A stretch of 37,835 nucleotides of DNA from Prevotella sp. (GTDB lineage Bacteria > Bacteroidota > Bacteroidia > Bacteroidales > Bacteroidaceae). Made by a program: the position numbers and the translations under genes. Below, piece after piece: positions 32,069 to 37,835 of this stretch (positions are counted from its first letter, which is position 1; each line of letters opens with the position of its first letter). Location of the stretch: NCBI GenBank assembly GCA_017474845.1, contig JAFVGS010000032.1, forward strand, positions 1 through 37,835. The letters are read 5' to 3'. The notes below the pieces were generated by a model that saw only the letters and a list, made by a program, of their open reading frames with translations, did no database searches and was not told the origin of the DNA.

Positions 32069-34144
32069 TCATTGAATCAGATCTTTCACTTTCTCATAGG
32101 GACCGTCGGCCGCCACACGCCCGTTGCGCAGCACGATGACGCGGTTGCACTGCTGGATAGTGCTCAGGCGGTGAGCAATGACAATACGCGTACATTTTAG
32201 TTTGGCGAGATTCTCAACAACGATGTGCTGGCTGATATTGTCGAGTGCCGATGTAGCCTCGTCGAGGAAGAGTACCGTGGGGTTTCTTACCAATGCACGG
32301 GCAATCAGTATTCGCTGCCGTTGTCCGCCCGACACGCCTTTACCGTCAACAGTGATGGGTGTATCCATGCCTAAGGGGAACTGGCGGATGTCACCGTCGA
32401 GGGCAGCCAGATGGGCGGCCTCCCAGGCATCATCGTCTGTCAACAGCGGATCATTGAAGATGATATTGTCGCGGATGGTACCCTCAATGAGCTGGCCGTC
32501 TTGCATACAGATGCCGATGCAGTACCGTCTTAGGCTGCGCAGATTAATGTCGCTCAGGTCATACTGGTCGTAGAAGACGGATCCGGCCAAGGGATGTTCC
32601 AGTCCAAGCATAAGGCGCATCAGCGTGCTCTTGCCGCAGCCAGAACCTCCGACAAGTGCCACGTAGTCACCACTGTTGATGGTCAGGTTGAGACCATCGA
32701 AGAGCAGGGGCATGTTTTCGGCATAGCGAAACTTCAGGCCACGTATCTCCATCTGGCCCGTTATGCTCTTTACCACCTGGCGGTTGTCCTTGAATTCAGG
32801 CATTGCCGCCATGATAGGCTGGCAAAGTCGTATCTCAGGTAACAAGCGAGCCCCATCCTTTGTAATATTCTGCAGCTGCATCATCGCTTCGTTGACAAGC
32901 ATCAGTACAGCGCAATAGGCAATATAGTCGGAGAGTGACAGACCATAATACCAGGCAGCCCACATGGTTACTATCATGGGCATCAGTTTCATGCAATAGG
33001 AAATGCCGTTTACATAGAAACTGGCTATGGGTTGACGACAGCTGTATATCTCTGATGGAGCATATGCCTTTGCCCACTGAAGGAAGGCCCGGAACTCTGC
33101 ACCACTGGTCTTGAGTTTCTGGATGCCAGAGAACAAGTCGAACAGTGTACCTACAAGATGTGAGCCTTCATTGTTCACGTTCAATTGCACTCTCCTCGTA
33201 TAGTAAAAAACCAGTACAATGGTAGCAAATTGTATGATCATGACAACGATGCCAGTATAAAATAATGGGCCGCCATAGATGAAGAACTGCACGAACATAA
33301 TGCCGGAAAAGAGGAAGGTGAGTATGGTCGATAAAAAGCTGACTGTGAGATTAGAACTGACACGTGATATCGACAACAGGCGGTTGGATAGGTCGCCGGG
33401 TGAGAACTTCTTGGCAAATGTGGCGGGCAACAGCAGTAGGCGCGACATGAAGGCCGTTTGCAGCGCATGCTCCACCTTGTCCTTGATACGAACAACTACC
33501 AAGTTGCGAGCAATCTGTACCATCGCCAGGCCAATGGCAGCGCTGAATAGTAGCGTGACAATGGGCACAATCTGGCTGGCATCGCCCGAGGGGATGACCT
33601 CCGAGAAGATCAGTTTGCACACGTATGGTGTGAACATGGTCAGCAAAATAACACTTACGCAAGCCACCAGGCTGTAAAGGAAATCATACTTGCAGAGACT
33701 ACTCACGGCATAACGTACAATTCCCTTGACGGTCAGTTCACCGTCTGAAAAAGGAAAGCAGGCAATCACTGCCTTTTTCTTCAGCAGGTGGGCACTTTTG
33801 CTCGCCCTCATGCCCTCGCCTGTCTTGGGATGGACGAAAGTATAGTCCGTGAAGCCGGGTACGAGTATAACAGGCGAGTCGTCATCGGCCATAAATCCTA
33901 ACATATAGCCCGTACAAAGGCGCCACCAGCCTTCGGTCAGCTTGATACTACGGAAAAAGACGTTATATTTATCAAGCAATGTCTCTATCTGCTCTAAGTC
34001 CTGGGGCAAGTCCACGCTTGATTCCATCTGCTTCCACAGCTTACGGTCTATCATGGAACGCAGGATTTCCAACGTCTTCTTCATGGCCCTGCGGTCACCG
34101 TCCATGCGCTGGGACAACTGCTGAAGGAATAAATTCGTTTCCAT
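32069..34144 (-). CDS. ABC transporter, NHLP/NHLM bacteriocin-exporter ABC2 type
   Basis: 691 aa. The N-terminal domain (about 1-155) reads LTEGWWRLCTGYMLGFMADD, SPVILVPG, VHPKTGEGM and FPFSDGELTVKGIVRYAVSS, the arrangement typical of the ABC2 protein of NHLP-type exporters. Six membrane segments follow (about 160-430), then the ATPase with Walker A GGSGCGKST, signature VSGGQRQR, Walker B VLFLDEATSAL and H-loop IAHRL. It should pair with the ABC protein encoded 4 nt upstream and export a peptide-like product through HlyD and TolC partners. No C39 peptidase domain is present. Confidence 0.82.
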   Translation of the reverse strand: METNLFLQQLSQRMDGDRRAMKKTLEILRSMIDRKLWKQMESSVDLPQDLEQIETLLDKYNVFFRSIKLTEGWWRLCTGYMLGFMADDDSPVILVPGFTDYTFVHPKTGEGMRASKSAHLLKKKAVIACFPFSDGELTVKGIVRYAVSSLCKYDFLYSLVACVSVILLTMFTPYVCKLIFSEVIPSGDASQIVPIVTLLFSAAIGLAMVQIARNLVVVRIKDKVEHALQTAFMSRLLLLPATFAKKFSPGDLSNRLLSISRVSSNLTVSFLSTILTFLFSGIMFVQFFIYGGPLFYTGIVVMIIQFATIVLVFYYTRRVQLNVNNEGSHLVGTLFDLFSGIQKLKTSGAEFRAFLQWAKAYAPSEIYSCRQPIASFYVNGISYCMKLMPMIVTMWAAWYYGLSLSDYIAYCAVLMLVNEAMMQLQNITKDGARLLPEIRLCQPIMAAMPEFKDNRQVVKSITGQMEIRGLKFRYAENMPLLFDGLNLTINSGDYVALVGGSGCGKSTLMRLMLGLEHPLAGSVFYDQYDLSDINLRSLRRYCIGICMQDGQLIEGTIRDNIIFNDPLLTDDDAWEAAHLAALDGDIRQFPLGMDTPITVDGKGVSGGQRQRILIARALVRNPTVLFLDEATSALDNISQHIVVENLAKLKCTRIVIAHRLSTIQQCNRVIVLRNGRVAADGPYEKVKDLIQ

Positions 34145-34148
34145 GGTG

Positions 34149-35900
34149 TCAGGCGTATTTTAAGAGATTGCTATACAGACCGTCCATCTGTCTCAGTTCG
34201 TCGTGAGTACCATGCTGGGTGATGCGTCCGTGTTCTACCACGTAAATCTGGTCGCAACCGGCAATGGTCTCCAACCGGTGGGCAATCATGATCATGGTCA
34301 TACCCATGTCGTAGAGATGCTTCATCAACTTAGCCTCTGTCTGGGGATCCAAGGCAGAGGTGGCCTCATCCATCAGCAGGATGGTGGGCTCCTTAGCCAG
34401 TGCTGTGGCTATCTCGATGCGCTGCCGCTGTCCGCCGCTGAAGTTCTTGCCGCGCTCCATGACGGCTCCCTGATAGGCACCCGGACGTTCCAGAATCTCG
34501 TGGTGTATCTGCGCATCATTGCATGCCAGCACCATGGCAAAGTTCTCTATCGACTCGTCCCACATCTTCACGTTGTCTGCAATAGTGCCCTCAAAGAGCA
34601 CCACGTCCTGATTGATGACCGATACCGAGTTGACAAACGTCATACGTTCGATGTCCTTGCGCGGCTTGCCGTCAAATAGCACCTCACCCTCCCAGGGTTC
34701 ATACAGCCCTGACACGAGGCTCAGTACCGTGCTCTTACCACAGCCCGAGGGGCCTACCAGGGCTATGCGCTCACCAGCCTTGATCTTCAACGAGAAATGG
34801 TTGAGGATGGGTGGCAGGCTGCGGTCGTAGCCGAAGGTGACATCGCGCAACTCTATCTCTCCCGTCAGTTTCGCTATATCAGGCAGATCGTCGCCTTCAG
34901 GCAGGCTCAACTCTGCGCTTTCCTGACCAAAGTCAGTCACGTCCTTGATACGCTGGATGCTCGAGTGGGCTCTTAGTACGCCCATGATGCTTTCAATGGT
35001 TTTATTGATGGGAAAGACAGCCTCGTTAATCATTCCCTGCGAGGCCAGAATCATACCAGGTGTCAGTTCACCATCCATGACATACCAGGCACCCATACAT
35101 AGTATAGAAGCATTGGTGAGTTGTAGCATCAGCTGCGGTACAACACTCAGGAAGATGGTATTCGTCGAGGATTTGACGCGGGCATTGATTGATTGCGTAT
35201 AGATTTCTTCCCAGCGTTCAAAGAAATACTGCTCGCTTCCTAACGACTTGATCGTTTCCAGATTGCTCATGCCCGTCATCGTGACATTCTGAAGTCGTGC
35301 CTCCGTCACCTCCAGATCCATAGCATACTGCTTCTGCAGCTTGGAAGTGGTACGCATCACATAAAGCAGCATGAGAACAGCGAAAATCTCTAATATAGCC
35401 AGTTTCCAACTATAAGATATAAGGATATAACAGCATAGAATAGGTACAAGCATTAAGACCAGAGCAGGCGATGCAGTGTCCAGCGACTTAACTGTTTTTG
35501 ATATGCTTGTATAGCGTGCCACCAGTTCGCCTGCTGTGAATTGGGTCAGAAGTGACAACGGCAGCCGAAACACAGTCCATATATATTTCGTAGATAAAGT
35601 AATGATGATTCTTGCATAACTCTTTCTGCGTATGACGGAGAACGATGTCCAGATGGCAAGCTCTATCACAAACAACGCGACATAGAACACCATCAGCGGG
35701 GCAAACCACTCAGGATTCTTGTGCGTGATGATATTGTCGGTATAGACCTGCTGGAACAACGACGGGAAGATGCGAGTCGGAATGTCAAAAGAATAGATCG
35801 TGACACTGGAGAGGATGAACAATATATTACCCTTAAGGAAAAACTTAAGGGCAGAAACTACCGATAACTTCGACTGGCGATTAGGCTTTTCCTGCATCAT
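34149..35900 (-). CDS. ABC transporter, NHLP/NHLM ABC1 type lacking the peptidase domain
   Basis: 583 aa. The membrane domain (about 20-310, starting KGNILFILSSVTIYSFDIPT) and the ATPase (Walker A GPSGCGKST, signature FSGGQRQR, Walker B ILLMDEATSAL, H-loop IAHRLE) resemble the transmembrane/ATPase part of NHLP ABC1. The usual N-terminal C39 leader-cutting peptidase is missing: the protein starts directly before the first membrane segment, and there is no room for it upstream because the hlyD-like gene ends 18 nt before. It lies 4 nt before the ABC2 gene; the two proteins probably form a heterodimer. Confidence 0.8.
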   Translation of the reverse strand: MMQEKPNRQSKLSVVSALKFFLKGNILFILSSVTIYSFDIPTRIFPSLFQQVYTDNIITHKNPEWFAPLMVFYVALFVIELAIWTSFSVIRRKSYARIIITLSTKYIWTVFRLPLSLLTQFTAGELVARYTSISKTVKSLDTASPALVLMLVPILCCYILISYSWKLAILEIFAVLMLLYVMRTTSKLQKQYAMDLEVTEARLQNVTMTGMSNLETIKSLGSEQYFFERWEEIYTQSINARVKSSTNTIFLSVVPQLMLQLTNASILCMGAWYVMDGELTPGMILASQGMINEAVFPINKTIESIMGVLRAHSSIQRIKDVTDFGQESAELSLPEGDDLPDIAKLTGEIELRDVTFGYDRSLPPILNHFSLKIKAGERIALVGPSGCGKSTVLSLVSGLYEPWEGEVLFDGKPRKDIERMTFVNSVSVINQDVVLFEGTIADNVKMWDESIENFAMVLACNDAQIHHEILERPGAYQGAVMERGKNFSGGQRQRIEIATALAKEPTILLMDEATSALDPQTEAKLMKHLYDMGMTMIMIAHRLETIAGCDQIYVVEHGRITQHGTHDELRQMDGLYSNLLKYA

Positions 35901-35918
35901 TCGAACTTTTGCTCCTGG

Positions 35919-36767
35919 TTACGGATTTGAGGGCGGGAGGCTTTGTACAGTTATAAATGCTGTCATGCCTGGCGCCAGATGCGGATGCGGTTGTAGCGTG
36001 GCTTCCACGTGTCTCATGCCATTGTCATCAACCGCACCGACGCCTGAAATCGTAGCAGGATGCTGCTCTGAGGGGAATGCAACGGTAGAGACGGTGAGAA
36101 TGGCTCCATCCCAATATCGCGCCACTTCGTTTTCGAGTACGTCGAAACTTACCTTCAGATGCTCTATATCCACAATATAGAAAAGGGCTTCGCCCGGCTG
36201 GGCCATACCATAGAGCGTGTTCTGAATTTTGATGACATATCCAGAAATGGGGGCGGTAATGGTACAATAGGACAGTTCATGCTCCAGTTCGTGCAGCTCG
36301 GCCCTCGCTTCGTTATATCCACTGCTGATACGAGCCATTTTCTTGATGTTTTCAGGTGCTGCATCCAGGTTGTCGTGCTTATAGCCCTGCCCCATCAGAA
36401 TGGCCTGATACTGGAATTCGGCTTTCTCCAGTTTAGCACGGCTGTGGGCTATCTTCTCACGCAAGGCAGCGTCGCTAAGTCGTGCAACAACCTGACCTTT
36501 CCTGACTTCCTGTCCGCTATTCTCTATGGCGAACATAACAATCTGTTCTCCGATACGACTATAGACAGGAACCTCGCGCACTGCTTCTATCTTCCCCTTG
36601 ATAGCAGTTGAAAAATTCGGAGCCTCTTGGGGCGAAGGGGCTTTTGTCGATTGCACAGCAGTCGTATCACTCTGCTGAGGAGTGGATTTCACGTCGCCTT
36701 TCGACTGACAAGCAGTGAGAAGTGAAAAGAGCGTGACGAATAGTGAAATACTGATATACTTATTCAT
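35919..36767 (-). CDS. HlyD-family periplasmic adaptor lipoprotein
   Basis: 282 aa. A lipoprotein signal ends at LLTAC with Cys20. Then come the biotinyl-lipoyl-like segment (REVPVYSRIGEQIVMFAIEN, EVRKGQVVARLSD), a helical hairpin (LREKIAHSRAKLEKAEFQYQ to about residue 150), the second lipoyl half (CTITAPISGYVIKIQNTLYG) and a beta-barrel domain. It should bridge the inner-membrane ABC pair and the TolC-like channel. Its ATG overlaps the stop of the upstream TolC-like gene by 8 nt, so translation is coupled. Confidence 0.85.
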   Translation of the reverse strand: MNKYISISLFVTLFSLLTACQSKGDVKSTPQQSDTTAVQSTKAPSPQEAPNFSTAIKGKIEAVREVPVYSRIGEQIVMFAIENSGQEVRKGQVVARLSDAALREKIAHSRAKLEKAEFQYQAILMGQGYKHDNLDAAPENIKKMARISSGYNEARAELHELEHELSYCTITAPISGYVIKIQNTLYGMAQPGEALFYIVDIEHLKVSFDVLENEVARYWDGAILTVSTVAFPSEQHPATISGVGAVDDNGMRHVEATLQPHPHLAPGMTAFITVQSLPPSNP

Positions 36768-37835
36768 AATTGATGAGAGTTTGCAGATGATAGTGGCTCA
36801 CCCAGAATTCTTCCAAGGCAGCCAGGTAATTAGTGTAGGCAGTAGCCCATCGCGACTCTGCCAGAGTGAAGGTGTTGATGTCACAAAGACCGTTGGCATA
36901 GTTGTCGGCCGTCTCATTGTACGTCTCTTCTGCCAATTTGATGGTCTTTTCGGTGCTGATAAGCCTGTCTCTGCTGGATTGCAGCTTCTGCAGCGTCACA
37001 GCGGCATCTTCTGCCAACAGACGCTCAACCTCCTGGGATGCCAGTTCCTGTCGGTTCGCCCAGGCCGTAGCTTTCTCATGACGCTTTTTGGCTGCACCAT
37101 GATCCATCAGCGGTATTGAAAACTGCACGGAGCCTAAAGCATACAATTGCTGGTTCTTGTAGGCACTGCCGAATGTATTATTGACTTGTTGCATTCCCAG
37201 ATTGATGTCAAGCCCGACATTGATGCCCCGCTCTTTGCGCGCCTTGTATTCCTGATGGCGCGCTTCGGTAAGCTCTGCCAGCTGGTGCTGGTATGCCGGA
37301 CTGTTGGACAAGGCAAGCTTTACGACCTCCTCCGATGTATAGCTGACAGGAGGGAGCATATCTGGTATGCTTAATAGGGGCAGGTCGGCAGGCAATTGTT
37401 CCAAGCGCAACAAGGATGCCAGCTCTGTCCTTGCATTCTGCTCATCTTTTCGCGCCACTTCCACCTGGTTGGCGGCATTCTGCTGCTGCACCTCTATTGA
37501 GTGTAGTTCTGCCAGAGTGACGATAGCAATTGTTGCTTTCTCGCGGGCAATGGCCAGAAGTGTGTCGTTCAAATACATTTCCTCTAAACGCATCTGCAAC
37601 ACCCGTTGCTTACACGCTAAGCGGAAGTAGCGCACGGCTGCTTCTTCGGCAAGAAGTCGCAGATCGTACTCATGTTGACAACGTGCTGCCTTCAGACGCT
37701 GGTCTTCCACCCTTTTCTCCCAACCGAAGGGGTTGTAGCCCAACAGTTCATGACTATAGCCTACCAACAGCGGACTGGCCACGAACTGTCGTGGGTATCC
37801 TGAGGCTTCTTCACGGAAGAACTCACTCCAAATGG
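36760..37835 (-). CDS. TolC-like outer-membrane factor, 5' end beyond the window
   Basis: At least 358 codons; the frame stays open to the right edge (reading IWSEFFREEASGYPRQFVAS there), so the start lies outside. It shows the TolC/OEP pattern of long helices with repeated halves, LLGYNPFGWEKRVEDQRLKA, GLDINLGMQQV, YALGSVQFSIPLMDHGAAKK and a complete C-terminal helix ending TLINYE. It is the intact counterpart of the truncated TolC-like part at 30717-32049 and the first visible gene of the export operon. It should form the outer-membrane exit duct. Confidence 0.88.
   Translation of the reverse strand, partial: IWSEFFREEASGYPRQFVASPLLVGYSHELLGYNPFGWEKRVEDQRLKAARCQHEYDLRLLAEEAAVRYFRLACKQRVLQMRLEEMYLNDTLLAIAREKATIAIVTLAELHSIEVQQQNAANQVEVARKDEQNARTELASLLRLEQLPADLPLLSIPDMLPPVSYTSEEVVKLALSNSPAYQHQLAELTEARHQEYKARKERGINVGLDINLGMQQVNNTFGSAYKNQQLYALGSVQFSIPLMDHGAAKKRHEKATAWANRQELASQEVERLLAEDAAVTLQKLQSSRDRLISTEKTIKLAEETYNETADNYANGLCDINTFTLAESRWATAYTNYLAALEEFWVSHYHLQTLINYE

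Overview
The window reads as a chromosomal segment of a Bacteroidales bacterium, most likely Prevotella or a close relative. The evidence is the repeated Bacteroidetes-type promoter box TAnnTTTG just upstream of genes (often TACCTTTG), gene neighbourhoods typical of the order (nusB-yajC-ybbR-coaE-DUF5606, recF-DUF721, rplY-pth-S4), Bacteroidetes families (DUF4421, DUF5606, a large LptD-like protein), and short heptamer repeats at gene edges. No rRNA, tRNA or CRISPR array was seen.

Layout. 1-967: a damaged dinD-like gene behind a small HTH regulator (minus strand). 968-1914: a gene-poor island with a long inverted repeat enclosing three evenly spaced palindromes. 1915-6591: a patatin-like lipase, a secreted GH3 beta-glucosidase (bglX) and peptidase T. 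6588-14347: a minus-strand cluster of a carboxyltransferase/biotin-type subunit, an HD-domain hydrolase, an LptD-like outer-membrane protein and a KefB-type cation/proton antiporter. 14638-18558: envelope genes (beta-barrel protein, M23 lipoprotein, secreted alpha/beta hydrolase, DUF4421 protein). 18697-21894: an S66 peptidase relative lacking two expected catalytic residues, queF plus a queuosine-precursor transporter, and a Ca2+/Na+ antiporter. 21918-30062: housekeeping genes (S4 protein, pth, rplY, nusB, yajC, ybbR, coaE, DUF5606, ribH, a TPR protein, recF, DUF721/DciA-like).

30100-37835 holds a minus-strand export operon cut by the right edge: TolC-like outer-membrane factor, HlyD-like lipoprotein, two ABC transporters resembling the paired ABC1/ABC2 of NHLP/NHLM bacteriocin (RiPP) exporters but with no C39 peptidase, then a second TolC-like gene. 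This last gene is chimeric: its final helical part is missing and the frame continues into the C-terminal domain of an adenine deaminase.

The most unusual signals are (1) the TolC/adenine-deaminase chimera, (2) the peptidase-less paired exporter whose substrate genes probably lie beyond the right edge, and (3) many short arrays with a 7-bp unit, several inside genes, where they appear to have supplied a signal peptide, N- and C-terminal tails and internal linkers. All functional names come from reading motifs; no database search was run.
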